5,759 nt of DNA. Source: Flavobacteriaceae bacterium. GTDB lineage: Bacteria > Bacteroidota > Bacteroidia > Flavobacteriales > Flavobacteriaceae. The DNA lies in the NCBI GenBank assembly GCA_016763715.1, contig JAESTG010000289.1, positions 1-5,759 on the forward strand, read 5' to 3'. Position 1 is the stretch's first letter. The number at the start of each line of letters is the position of its first letter. The translations under genes and the position numbers were made by a program. The notes beneath the pieces are model-generated. The model was not told the DNA's origin, ran no database searches, and saw only the letters and a program-made list of their open reading frames with translations. Positions 1-5,759 of this stretch are shown in pieces.

Positions 1-2
1 AA

Positions 3-266
3 AAGGGCAAGCGTAAGACAATTTATGACCGAAAGGACACAAAAAGAAACGGTATTTATCAAGATTTAGACGATCATAAAGTAATGAATAGTCATAGCTT
101 CGCTTTATTTCAAAAAGAACAGTTTGCCCGTCGAAAAAAAGAAAGAAAAGAGAGAATACGATTAAGATTGATAGTATTCTTAATTACCATAGGGATTATT
201 CTGCTGTTTCTCTATGTTTGGCGCACATCTGACTTGAGCATTCTTAAACCAATTGGATTTCAATAA
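3..266 (+). CDS. Unrecognised small single-pass membrane protein, 3' end (5' end probably outside the window)
   Basis: I do not recognise this family. The frame is open from base 3 to the TAA at 264-266, giving 87 visible residues. The first in-frame ATG is at 84 (a 60-residue product), but the 27 codons before it contain no stop and no ATG, GTG or TTG. They encode a charged, protein-like stretch (KGKRKTIYDRKDTKRNG). No promoter-like TAnnTTTG element or ribosome binding site precedes 84, so the gene more likely begins upstream of the window. The visible product is very basic (a KKERKERIRLRL run), followed by one hydrophobic segment at about visible residues 55-72 and a short tail of about 15 residues. 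The positive-inside rule predicts a cytoplasmic N-terminal part and a periplasmic C-terminus. The gene converges on the GlmU-like gene with only 5 bp between the stops. That this frame is coding is fairly likely; the start and function are unknown. Confidence 0.6.
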   Translation, partial: KGKRKTIYDRKDTKRNGIYQDLDDHKVMNSHSFALFQKEQFARRKKERKERIRLRLIVFLITIGIILLFLYVWRTSDLSILKPIGFQ

Positions 267-296
267 AAAGTCTATGCCCTTCTATATTGGGCAGAT
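265..296 (-). terminator. Possible intrinsic terminator of the GlmU-like gene, overlapping its 3' end
   Basis: Read leftward, TGCCC (293-289) and GGGCA (279-275) form a 5-bp GC-rich stem around a 9-nt loop. TCT/AGA pairing across a small bulge may extend it. The stem is followed by a run of five U at 269-265. It overlaps the last codons and stop of the GlmU-like gene. The stem is short and the U run lies about 5 nt past it, so this is only moderately convincing. On the + strand the same stem could help stop the convergent transcript, but no good U tract follows there. Confidence 0.35.
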
Positions 297-1447
297 GTTT
301 CGAAAACATATTCCAAGATAGCCTTATCCATTGAGTCAAACTCAACATCGCGCCTTGCCATAACCACTTTGGCCACTTCAAAGGCTTTTGCTGTTTTATA
401 AGTGGTCATAGCAGCACTTCCTCCCCAACTAAAGCTTGGAATAAAATTACGAGGAAAACCACTTCCGAAGATATTGGCACTTACCCCTACAACGGTTCCC
501 GTGTTAAACATAGTATTGATACCACATTTACTGTGATCACCCATCATCAGACCACAAAACTGTAAGCCTGTTTTGGCAAACCCTTCTGTCTCATAGTCCC
601 ATACTCGCACTGGAGAATAATCATTTTTTAAATTTGAAGTATTAGTATCTGCTCCTAAATTACACCATTCCCCTATTACTGAATTTCCTAAAAAGCCGTC
701 ATGCCCTTTGTTAGAAAAACCGAAGATCACTGAATTATTAATTTCCCCTCCTACTTTCGAATAAGGTCCAATCGTGGTAGCGCCATAAATCTTCGCACTC
801 ATTTTCACTGTAGCACCTTCACATAAAGCAAAGGGACCACGAATCATAGCTCCTTCCATTATTTCAGCGTCCTTGCCAATGTATATAGGACCATCTACAG
901 CATTTAAAGAGCAAAGAGGTAATTTGGCTCCTTCTTCAATGAAAATATCGTTCTCGTTAAATGCAACGGTCATTTCTGGAATTGGTAAAGAAGTACGATC
1001 TTGGGTCAACAAATCGAAATCACGACGAATAGCTTCATGATTTTTAGAAAATATATCCCAAGTGTTTTCAATGCGTAGTACATCTTCTTCCTCATAAGAT
1101 GTAATTGTAAACTGGTCAAAATCTATCTCTTGTGATTCCGAAGAGAAAAAAGCAAGAGGTTCGTCATTGTAGAATATAGCCTCATTTTCAGATAATTTTT
1201 CAATCATCTCAACCAATCCTTCCGTAGGGAAAAAAGAAGCGTTAATTAAAATATTTGTCTCCAATTCGACCATAGGCCATTTCTCGCTTAAATGATCTTC
1301 GGTAACCGTTGTGGTAGCAAAACCTAAGTACTTCTCCCACTTCTCTCTGAGGGTTAAAATCCCCACTCGAATATCCGCTACTGGGCGTGTATAAGTAAAA
1401 GGTAATAATTGATCACGTACGTTTCCGTCGAAAAGGATATAATTCAT
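272..1447 (-). CDS. GlmU-like bifunctional sugar nucleotidyltransferase/acyltransferase (Bacteroidota type)
   Basis: The 391-residue product matches the GlmU-like family typical of Bacteroidota, annotated as a putative sugar nucleotidyltransferase. Family knowledge suggests a cytoplasmic role in making UDP-GlcNAc or a similar activated amino sugar for peptidoglycan and lipopolysaccharide. The N-terminal half (about 1-160) opens with YILFDGN and a TRPVADIRVGILT block (20-32), the family's replacement for the classic GxGTRM nucleotide loop. From about 175 to 345 there are glycine- and isoleucine-rich hexapeptide turns of a left-handed beta-helix (IYIGKDAEI, IYGATTIGPYSKVGG, TGTVVGVSANIFGSG). 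KGHDGFLGNSVIGEWCNLGA (247-266) aligns by eye with the E. coli GlmU acetyltransferase site. H249 falls at catalytic His363 and N263 at Asn377, while F252 replaces Tyr366. The start at 1447 fits, as the conserved N-terminus begins directly after Met1 and a promoter element lies about 24 bp upstream. Family is confident; the exact substrate is not. Confidence 0.9.
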   Translation of the reverse strand: MNYILFDGNVRDQLLPFTYTRPVADIRVGILTLREKWEKYLGFATTTVTEDHLSEKWPMVELETNILINASFFPTEGLVEMIEKLSENEAIFYNDEPLAFFSSESQEIDFDQFTITSYEEEDVLRIENTWDIFSKNHEAIRRDFDLLTQDRTSLPIPEMTVAFNENDIFIEEGAKLPLCSLNAVDGPIYIGKDAEIMEGAMIRGPFALCEGATVKMSAKIYGATTIGPYSKVGGEINNSVIFGFSNKGHDGFLGNSVIGEWCNLGADTNTSNLKNDYSPVRVWDYETEGFAKTGLQFCGLMMGDHSKCGINTMFNTGTVVGVSANIFGSGFPRNFIPSFSWGGSAAMTTYKTAKAFEVAKVVMARRDVEFDSMDKAILEYVFETSAQYRRA

Positions 1448-1470
1448 GTTCGTCTATACAATTGGTCTCA

Positions 1471-1478
1471 CAAATATA
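1471..1478 (-). promoter_or_regulatory. Putative -7 promoter element (TATATTTG) for the GlmU-like gene
   Basis: Read leftward this is TATATTTG, an exact match to the Bacteroidota primary-sigma -7 consensus TAnnTTTG, ending 23 bp before the ATG at 1447. It implies a 5' leader of roughly 15-20 nt. No clear TTTG appears at the expected -33 spacing. It lies between the L31 terminator and the GlmU-like start, where an independent promoter is expected. Confidence 0.55.
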
Positions 1479-1502
1479 CGATTTACGAGCACGATATACG
1501 AT
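1474..1502. repeat. 9-bp direct repeat ATATACGAT with a 20-bp period, overlapping the GlmU-like promoter
   Basis: ATATACGAT occurs at 1474-1482 and again at 1494-1502, exactly 20 bp apart, or about two helical turns. The core ACGA also occurs at 1485 and 1491, so ACGA recurs at 1478, 1485, 1491 and 1498 with spacings of 7, 6 and 7. The first copy overlaps the -7 element of the GlmU-like gene. This could be an operator for a dimeric or tandem-binding regulator. It could also be chance in AT-rich DNA. Confidence 0.4.
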
Positions 1503-1514
1503 AGCCACAAAAGC

Positions 1515-1544
1515 AAAAAAAGCCCTCGATTTCTCGAAGGCTTT
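1515..1544 (-). terminator. Intrinsic terminator of the L31 gene, GAAA loop
   Basis: Read leftward, the arm AAAGCCTTCGA (1544-1534) pairs with TCGAGGGCTTT (1529-1519). That is an 11-bp stem with a single U-G wobble, closing on a GAAA (GNRA) tetraloop at 1533-1530. A run of seven U (1521-1515) follows, its first three residues inside the stem. On the + strand the wobble becomes a C/A mismatch and no T tract follows, so the terminator points leftward. It starts 22 bp past the L31 stop and separates that gene from the GlmU-like gene. Confidence 0.88.
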
Positions 1545-1566
1545 CATTATAATGTGATAAAAAGGG

Positions 1567-1848
1567 TTATTCTTCTTCCTTAACTTCAACAACCACTTCT
1601 TTCTTGAATTTTGCGTATTTAGTTTTGAACTTGTCAATACGTCCTGCAGTATCGATAAGTTTTGACTTACCAGTATAGAACGGGTGAGAAGTTCTTGAAA
1701 TTTCTAATTTCACCAAAGGATATTCAACTCCTTCTACTTCAAGAGTCTCTTTTGTATTGGCAGTAGACTTTGTAAGAAAGACCTCGTCGTTCGACATATC
1801 TTTAAAAGCTACTAATCTATAATTTTCTGGGTGTATACCTTTTCTCAT
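1567..1848 (-). CDS. rpmE2: 50S ribosomal protein L31, type B (zinc-independent)
   Basis: This is L31, a component of the large ribosomal subunit that helps bridge it to the small subunit. The 93-residue product begins [11 protein letters not shown], the type B form of the family's N-terminus. It carries the hallmark SHPFYTG (54-60) followed by DTAGRIDKF (66-74). There is no cysteine at all, so the CxxC zinc site of type A L31 is absent. Residues 75-93 form a lysine-rich then glutamate-rich tail ([11 protein letters not shown]), as is common in longer type B forms. The gene is monocistronic by appearance, with a promoter about 39 bp upstream and a strong terminator 22 bp downstream. In some bacteria type B L31 replaces the zinc form under zinc limitation. 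No Zur-like palindrome is evident in the upstream region, so it is probably the housekeeping L31 here (inference). Confidence 0.96.
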   Translation of the reverse strand: MRKGIHPENYRLVAFKDMSNDEVFLTKSTANTKETLEVEGVEYPLVKLEISRTSHPFYTGKSKLIDTAGRIDKFKTKYAKFKKEVVVEVKEEE

Positions 1849-1886
1849 GGTCTAAATTATTATTGTACTCCTCAATTTTAAGTGTG

Positions 1887-1917
1887 CAAATTTAATGAAT
1901 AATTAGAAATGAGCAAT
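1887..1917 (-). promoter_or_regulatory. Putative promoter of the L31 gene (TAAATTTG with an upstream ATTG)
   Basis: Read leftward, TAAATTTG (1894-1887) matches the Bacteroidota -7 element TAnnTTTG. ATTG (1917-1914) lies 19 nt upstream, one base off the -33 TTTG consensus and at the expected spacing. Transcription would start near 1880, giving a leader of about 30 nt before the ATG at 1848. Confidence 0.6.
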
Positions 1918-1965
1918 AGTTTATTCAAAATTTTAAAATAAAAGTTTAGTCCCGTAACAATTTAG

Positions 1966-1973
1966 TACTTTTG
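1966..1973 (+). promoter_or_regulatory. Putative -7 promoter element (TACTTTTG) for the DUF4199-glycosyltransferase operon
   Basis: TACTTTTG matches the Bacteroidota -7 consensus TAnnTTTG exactly and lies 36 bp before the ATG at 2010. Transcription would start near 1980. The -33 region has only a poor match (TTTA at 1945-1948, spacing 17). The leader is A-rich (a run of seven A just before ATTATG) and lacks a Shine-Dalgarno sequence, which is usual in this phylum. The same octamer precedes the phosphohexomutase gene. Confidence 0.6.
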
Positions 1974-2009
1974 TTTACTAACCACCCGAACTAAAAAATT
2001 AAAAAAATT

Positions 2010-2537
2010 ATGGACAACGAAAATGCACCAATAAAGAAAACCGCTCTTAACTCTGGTCTTATCATCGGTGGAATCTTACTAATTATAATGGCTGGAATGT
2101 ATGCAACAGGAGCTCTTTTGGATGGAGTTCAATGGCCAATGCATCTTTACTATCTACTATACCCAATCCTTATTGGTTATACTGTTCATGCATACCGCAA
2201 AGCAAATGGAGGATTTTTAACTCTTGGGCAAGCATTAAAAGTAGGAGTCACTGCAGCAGTTATTGGAGGTATTATATATGCCATTTACAATATAATATTC
2301 GTCACATTTATCGAACCTGATTATGCAGCTCAAATAATGGAAGTTACCCGCGCTAAGTTATTTGAAGATAACCCTAATATGACTGAAGAGCAAGCAGACA
2401 TGACAATGGGTATCGTCGAAAAAATGTCAAACCCATTTTTTGGTGGAGCATTTTGGATTATTATGAGTGCCTTTTTCGGATTCATATACTCCCTAATTTC
2501 TGGGCTTATCTTTAAGAGAGAACGTCCTTTACACTAA
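2010..2537 (+). CDS. DUF4199 family four-helix inner-membrane protein
   Basis: The 175-residue product resembles the DUF4199 family of Bacteroidota, which has no established biochemical role. It has four predicted membrane segments at about residues 14-35, 44-62, 75-100 and 144-167. A loop of about 40 residues separates helices 3 and 4, including a charged part (TRAKLFEDNPNMTEEQAD, 113-130). There is a short basic-acidic N-terminus and a KRER tail. The glycines and small residues in helices 1 and 3 (GLIIGGI, AAVIGGIIYAIY) are compatible with close helix packing. No signal peptide or catalytic motif is visible. It is the first gene of a two-gene unit, with 6 bp between its stop and the glycosyltransferase start. 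By position it may assist that enzyme, but this is inference. The start at 2010 fits the promoter and the hydrophilic N-terminus. Confidence 0.85.
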   Translation: MDNENAPIKKTALNSGLIIGGILLIIMAGMYATGALLDGVQWPMHLYYLLYPILIGYTVHAYRKANGGFLTLGQALKVGVTAAVIGGIIYAIYNIIFVTFIEPDYAAQIMEVTRAKLFEDNPNMTEEQADMTMGIVEKMSNPFFGGAFWIIMSAFFGFIYSLISGLIFKRERPLH

Positions 2538-2543
2538 AAATTA

Positions 2544-3485
2544 ATGAACATGTCCATCGTTATTCCCCTTCTAAACGAAGAAGAATCACTCAATGAATTA
2601 CACCATTGGATTGCACAAGTAATGCAGTCCAATGGTTTTTTATATGAAATTCTATTTATTGATGATGGAAGTACAGATAAATCATGGGAGGTAATACAGA
2701 ACCTCTCAAAATCTAATAGCAGTGTTAAAGGTGTTCGGTTTTTAAATAACTTCGGAAAATCTCAAGCACTACACGCTGGATTTGCTAGAGCACAAGGCAA
2801 GGTGGTGATAACCATGGATGCCGACCTACAAGATAACCCTGAAGAGATTCCAGAATTATATGACATGATTATCAACCAAGGGTATGACCTTGTTTCAGGT
2901 TGGAAGAAAAAACGATACGACCCTCTTTTAGGCAAGAATTTACCGTCGAAGCTATTTAATTTTGCAGCACGAAAAACTTCTAAAGTTAAATTACATGATT
3001 TTAACTGTGGTTTGAAAGCCTATAAAAATGAAGTCGTCAAAAATATTGAAGTAACGGGTGAAATGCACCGGTACATTCCTGTACTTGCCAAAAACGCTGG
3101 ATTTGAAAAAATTGGCGAAAAAGTAGTGCAACATCAAGCACGCAAATATGGGACTACAAAATTTGGAATGGAACGATTTACAAGAGGGTTTTTAGACTTA
3201 ATTACTATTTCTTTCCTATCTCGATTTGGAAAAAGACCTATGCACCTATTTGGAGCATGGGGAGCCATCATGTTATTTGTAGGGTTTTGTTTTGCCTTAT
3301 ACTTAGGAATTGACAAACTGTTTATTAACCCATCTGGACGATTAATTACAGATCGCCCACAATTTTACATCTCCTTAACCGCTATGATTTTAGGAAGTCA
3401 GTTTTTTATTGCTGGATTCTTAGGCGAATTAATTTTGAGGAGCAAAAAAGAGCAAAAACACTACTTAATAAAAGACGAGATTTAA
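2544..3485 (+). CDS. Family 2 glycosyltransferase with two C-terminal membrane helices (dolichol-phosphate mannosyltransferase/GtrB-like)
   Basis: This is probably an inner-membrane enzyme moving a sugar from a nucleotide sugar to a polyprenyl phosphate acceptor on the cytoplasmic side, by analogy with DPM1, GtrB and ArnC. The 313-residue product has a GT-A fold N-terminus. SIVIPLLNEEESL (4-16) and FIDDGSTD (38-45) are nucleotide-binding strands, and MDADLQD (91-97) carries the metal-binding DAD. HDFNCGLKAY (151-160) and HQARKYGTTKFG (197-208) are acceptor-side motifs seen across this subgroup. Two membrane segments follow at about 233-256 and 274-298, then a KKEQK basic tail. Length and layout are complete for the family. 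Met1 is preferred over Met3 (2550), though the two cannot be separated from sequence. It follows the DUF4199 gene by 6 bp, so the two are very probably co-transcribed. The donor sugar and acceptor cannot be read from the sequence. Confidence 0.93.
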   Translation: MNMSIVIPLLNEEESLNELHHWIAQVMQSNGFLYEILFIDDGSTDKSWEVIQNLSKSNSSVKGVRFLNNFGKSQALHAGFARAQGKVVITMDADLQDNPEEIPELYDMIINQGYDLVSGWKKKRYDPLLGKNLPSKLFNFAARKTSKVKLHDFNCGLKAYKNEVVKNIEVTGEMHRYIPVLAKNAGFEKIGEKVVQHQARKYGTTKFGMERFTRGFLDLITISFLSRFGKRPMHLFGAWGAIMLFVGFCFALYLGIDKLFINPSGRLITDRPQFYISLTAMILGSQFFIAGFLGELILRSKKEQKHYLIKDEI

Positions 3486-3513
3486 ACTTTTGCTTAGTAG
3501 ATGAACAAAAGTT
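3485..3513 (+). terminator. AT-rich hairpin right after the glycosyltransferase stop, possible weak terminator
   Basis: AACTTTTG (3485-3492) and CAAAAGTT (3506-3513) are perfect 8-bp inverted repeats. After one C/A mismatch, three more pairs (one a wobble) lead to a five-base loop. The stem begins on the last base of the stop codon. It is AT-rich and no T tract follows (ATTGTAC), so it is a poor classical terminator. It may instead protect the mRNA 3' end or act weakly at the operon boundary. Confidence 0.4.
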
Positions 3514-3604
3514 ATTGTACACTTCAACTCAATTTATTCTGAACTCGAATTCTCTAAATCGTAATACTACGGTAACAATTATGTATTAAATCACTTACTT
3601 TCTA

Positions 3605-3612
3605 TACTTTTG
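3605..3612 (+). promoter_or_regulatory. Putative -7 promoter element (TACTTTTG) for the phosphohexomutase-ABC exporter unit
   Basis: TACTTTTG again matches TAnnTTTG and is identical to the element upstream of the DUF4199 gene. It ends 17 bp before the ATG at 3630, so the leader would be only about 10 nt. The -33 region shows no convincing TTTG (TATG at 3580-3583 is the nearest). Together with the 144-bp gap and the upstream hairpin, it argues for a separate transcription unit. Confidence 0.5.
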
Positions 3613-3629
3613 CACATTCTAAGCAAGTT

Positions 3630-5333
3630 ATGAGATACATTGACCCTATTATACTAGAAAAAGCTAACAAATGGCTGATTCCATTTTTTGATACTGAAAC
3701 ACATACTGTAATCCAAGATTTAATTGCGTATGATTCTGAAACTCTTGAAGACTCTTTTTATAAGAACTTAGAGTTTGGCACAGGTGGGATGAGGGGTATT
3801 ATGGGAGTTGGTGATAATCGAATTAACAAATATACACTTGGAAAAAACACCCAAGGAATTTCTCAATATTTAAAAAAGCAATTCCCAAACCAACTATTAA
3901 AAGTTGCTATCGCCTACGATTGTAGACACCAAAGCGATACCCTAGCAAGATTAGTTGCCGAAGTATTCTCTGCGAATGGGATACAAGTATTTCTTTTTTC
4001 TGACTTACGCCCTACTCCCGAACTCTCTTTTGCCGTAAGACATCTTAATTGTCACTGTGGAATTGTACTTACCGCATCACACAATCCACCAGAATATAAT
4101 GGCTACAAGGTATATTGGCAAGATGGAGGACAATTAGTGCCACCACAGGATAGTGAAATTATTGCTGAGATAAATGCAGTTGATTATACGGATATTGCTT
4201 TTGAAGCTAACGAAAGTCTAATCTCAATGATTGATACTGAGGTTGACATCCCTTTTGCCCAAGCATCTGTTAATAATGGAAGTTTTGGTACAACTCAATC
4301 TGCCAAAGACAACTTAAAAATTGTGTTCACTTCTTTGCATGGAACCTCAATTACTATGGTGCCGAATGTTTTGGAAATGGCTGGATACAAAAACGTAAGC
4401 ATTGTAGCCGAGCAAGAAAAGCCAGATGGTGATTTCCCAACTGTTGTTTCACCAAATCCAGAAGAGCCCGAAGCACTCAAAATGGCTATGAAACTTGCCG
4501 AGAAACAAGGTGCAGATATCGTAATTGGTACAGATCCCGACTGTGACCGCTTAGGGATTGCCGTTCGTGATGCATCAGGGAAATTGATAATTTTAAATGG
4601 AAATCAGGCGATGATTATTAAATCTCATTTTCTGTTAGAATATTACAAGAACAAAGAGCTACTTAACGGAACGCAGTTTATGGGATCAACCATAGTTTCT
4701 ACCCCCATGTTACGAAAAGTGGTAGAAAGTTATGATGTTGAATACAAAGAAGGCCTTACTGGTTTTAAATGGATTGCAAAAATGATTGAAGACTTTCCTA
4801 CACAAGACTTTATAGGAGGTGGTGAAGAAAGTTTTGGATTTATGGTTGGAGATTTTGTAAGAGATAAAGATGCGGTTACAGCCACTCTTTTAGCTTGTGA
4901 AATTGCCGCTCAAAAGAAAGCTAATGATAGTAGTATCTTCCAATATCTACAAGAGATTTATGGAACGTATGGACATTATAAAGAACAATTAATTTCCATA
5001 GTTAAAAAAGGGAAAAAAGGAGCTGAAGAAATTTCCGAAATGATGAAAAACCTTCGAAATAATCCTTTGACGACGATAGCTGGAAGTAAAGTAATCCGCA
5101 TTGAAGATTATCAAAGTGGTAAGGCTAATGATGTTTTGAAAGCAACCATTTCAAAAATAGACATCCCTATATCAAATGTTTTAATCTATTATACAGAAGA
5201 CGGCAGTAAAATTGCAGCTCGCCCAAGTGGTACAGAACCGAAGATTAAATTTTACATAAGTGTCAATGGAGCAAGCGAAGCTGGACTTCAATCCAAAATA
5301 GACGCCATCACTAAAGACTTTAACCTCAATTAA
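3630..5333 (+). CDS. Phosphoglucomutase/phosphomannomutase family phospho-sugar mutase
   Basis: This cytoplasmic alpha-D-phosphohexomutase interconverts sugar-6-phosphate and sugar-1-phosphate through a phosphoserine, feeding nucleotide-sugar synthesis. At 567 residues it has the length of the long PGM2/PgcA-like branch rather than the roughly 450-residue GlmM/AlgC branch. All four family signatures are present and intact. TASHNP (148-153) contains the catalytic Ser150. [10 protein letters not shown] (300-309) holds the Mg-binding Asp302, Asp304 and Asp306. GGGEESFGF (396-404) is the sugar-specificity loop with Glu399 and Ser401. [10 protein letters not shown] (531-540) is the C-terminal phosphate-binding loop. 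The N-terminal [11 protein letters not shown] (49-59) is also typical of this branch. The start is supported by the promoter just upstream. Its stop overlaps the start of the ABC exporter by one base. Glucose, mannose or pentose phosphate specificity cannot be settled here; phosphoglucomutase is the likeliest. Confidence 0.95.
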   Translation: MRYIDPIILEKANKWLIPFFDTETHTVIQDLIAYDSETLEDSFYKNLEFGTGGMRGIMGVGDNRINKYTLGKNTQGISQYLKKQFPNQLLKVAIAYDCRHQSDTLARLVAEVFSANGIQVFLFSDLRPTPELSFAVRHLNCHCGIVLTASHNPPEYNGYKVYWQDGGQLVPPQDSEIIAEINAVDYTDIAFEANESLISMIDTEVDIPFAQASVNNGSFGTTQSAKDNLKIVFTSLHGTSITMVPNVLEMAGYKNVSIVAEQEKPDGDFPTVVSPNPEEPEALKMAMKLAEKQGADIVIGTDPDCDRLGIAVRDASGKLIILNGNQAMIIKSHFLLEYYKNKELLNGTQFMGSTIVSTPMLRKVVESYDVEYKEGLTGFKWIAKMIEDFPTQDFIGGGEESFGFMVGDFVRDKDAVTATLLACEIAAQKKANDSSIFQYLQEIYGTYGHYKEQLISIVKKGKKGAEEISEMMKNLRNNPLTTIAGSKVIRIEDYQSGKANDVLKATISKIDIPISNVLIYYTEDGSKIAARPSGTEPKIKFYISVNGASEAGLQSKIDAITKDFNLN

Positions 5334-5759
5334 TGCATTATTTCAAGAAAATAATTCGATTTGCTTTACCATATAAAAAGTATGGTATTCTCAACATTAT
5401 TAGCAACGTCTTTTACGCTTTTTTTAGCGCTTTATCATTTGTAGCTCTCATTCCTATGCTCGATGTTCTTTTCATACAGAAAGAGGACAAAGAAGTGCTG
5501 CAAGAACCTATTTATACAGGAATACTTGATGTACTTAGCTATGGAAAGGATTATATGTCTTGGCAAATTCAGGAATATGCTCAAGACGATGCCTCCAAAG
5601 CACTTATCATTGTTATTACCTTAGTTATTGTATTGTTTCTGTTGAAGAACTTGTTTCGCTATTTGGCAATGTATTTTATTACTTTTCTTCGGAATGGAGT
5701 ACTAAAAGACTTGCGTAATGCTCTCTACAAAAAAACCGTAGAATTGCCTATTTCATTTT
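5333..5759 (+). CDS. ABC exporter, N-terminal part of the transmembrane domain (truncated by the window end)
   Basis: From the ATG at 5333 the frame stays open to the window edge, giving 142 residues. The shape is the start of an MsbA-like ABC exporter half-transporter. A short basic amphipathic lead ([16 protein letters not shown]) precedes TM1 at about 18-43. A long, charged, probably periplasmic loop (about 47-88) follows, then TM2 at about 89-117. The coupling-helix region LRNGVLKDLRNALYKK (119-134) and VELPISF (136-142) match the segment after TM2 in this family. The ATP-binding domain lies beyond the window, so the assignment rests on this part only. The start is embedded in TAATG, sharing its A with the stop of the mutase, which suggests translational coupling. 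Lipid A, lipid-linked glycan or another lipid are possible substrates; none can be chosen from the sequence. Confidence 0.85.
   Translation, partial: MHYFKKIIRFALPYKKYGILNIISNVFYAFFSALSFVALIPMLDVLFIQKEDKEVLQEPIYTGILDVLSYGKDYMSWQIQEYAQDDASKALIIVITLVIVLFLLKNLFRYLAMYFITFLRNGVLKDLRNALYKKTVELPISF

Noticed and set aside
1413..1637. Leftward 74-codon open frame spanning the L31 3' end, the terminator and the GlmU-like start
   Set aside because: It runs through an intrinsic terminator, overlaps two real genes in another frame, and its product is a lysine-rich, low-complexity sequence with no family resemblance.
1849..2009. Zinc (Zur) operator or a riboswitch controlling the L31 gene in the divergent region
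   Set aside because: No AT-rich palindrome of the Zur type and no structured leader could be found. The implied leader is only about 30 nt, too short for a known riboswitch.
2132..2320. Rightward 62-codon open frame inside the DUF4199 gene
   Set aside because: It lies wholly within a convincing membrane-protein gene, its product is rich in Ser, Cys, Tyr and Trp with no domain, and no promoter or spacing supports it.
3134..3316. Leftward 60-codon open frame antisense to the glycosyltransferase
   Set aside because: It is an antisense shadow of a conserved gene, with no leader signal or recognisable protein.
3572..3600. GTAAC as a possible -35 element of an extracytoplasmic-function sigma promoter
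   Set aside because: No CGTC-like -10 element lies at about 16-17 bp downstream here or at the copy at 1954, whereas both sites have a good primary-sigma TAnnTTTG nearby.
4295..4480. Leftward 61-codon open frame antisense to the phosphohexomutase
   Set aside because: It is an antisense shadow of the conserved enzyme core, and its composition simply mirrors the sense codons.

Overview
This is an AT-rich window that reads as chromosomal DNA of a member of the Bacteroidota, most likely a flavobacterium. The evidence is the gene families (the Bacteroidota-type GlmU-like protein, DUF4199 next to a family 2 glycosyltransferase), A-rich leaders with no clear Shine-Dalgarno sequence, and four copies of the phylum's TAnnTTTG promoter element, each just upstream of a gene. 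The genus assignment is inference; no rRNA or other marker is present.

Layout. Positions 3-266 (+) hold the 3' end of an unrecognised small protein with one membrane segment. It converges, with a 5-bp gap, on a leftward GlmU-like sugar nucleotidyltransferase/acyltransferase (272-1447). Upstream of that lies the leftward gene for type B ribosomal protein L31 (1567-1848), which has its own strong intrinsic terminator (1515-1544). A 161-bp divergent intergenic region (1849-2009) carries a promoter for each direction. Rightward from there run a four-helix DUF4199 membrane protein (2010-2537) and a membrane-anchored family 2 glycosyltransferase (2544-3485), 6 bp apart. After a 144-bp gap with a hairpin and a new promoter comes a complete phosphoglucomutase/phosphomannomutase-family enzyme (3630-5333). 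Its stop codon overlaps the start of an MsbA-like ABC exporter (5333 to the window end, truncated).

How the genes fit together. Several products point to envelope glycan metabolism. The phosphohexomutase would interconvert sugar-6-phosphates and sugar-1-phosphates, and the GlmU-like protein would make an activated (probably amino-) sugar nucleotide. The glycosyltransferase would move a sugar to an acceptor, probably a polyprenyl phosphate at the inner membrane, and the ABC exporter may move a lipid or lipid-linked product across that membrane. The link is by family and position only; no substrate can be read from the sequence.

No mobile element, CRISPR array, tRNA or rRNA was seen. There is no gene-free stretch longer than about 160 bp. 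The window looks mostly like ordinary core-genome DNA. The items most worth a second look are the DUF4199-glycosyltransferase pair (a possible analogue of GtrA/GtrB), the spaced repeat in the GlmU-like promoter, and the overlapping mutase/ABC exporter junction.
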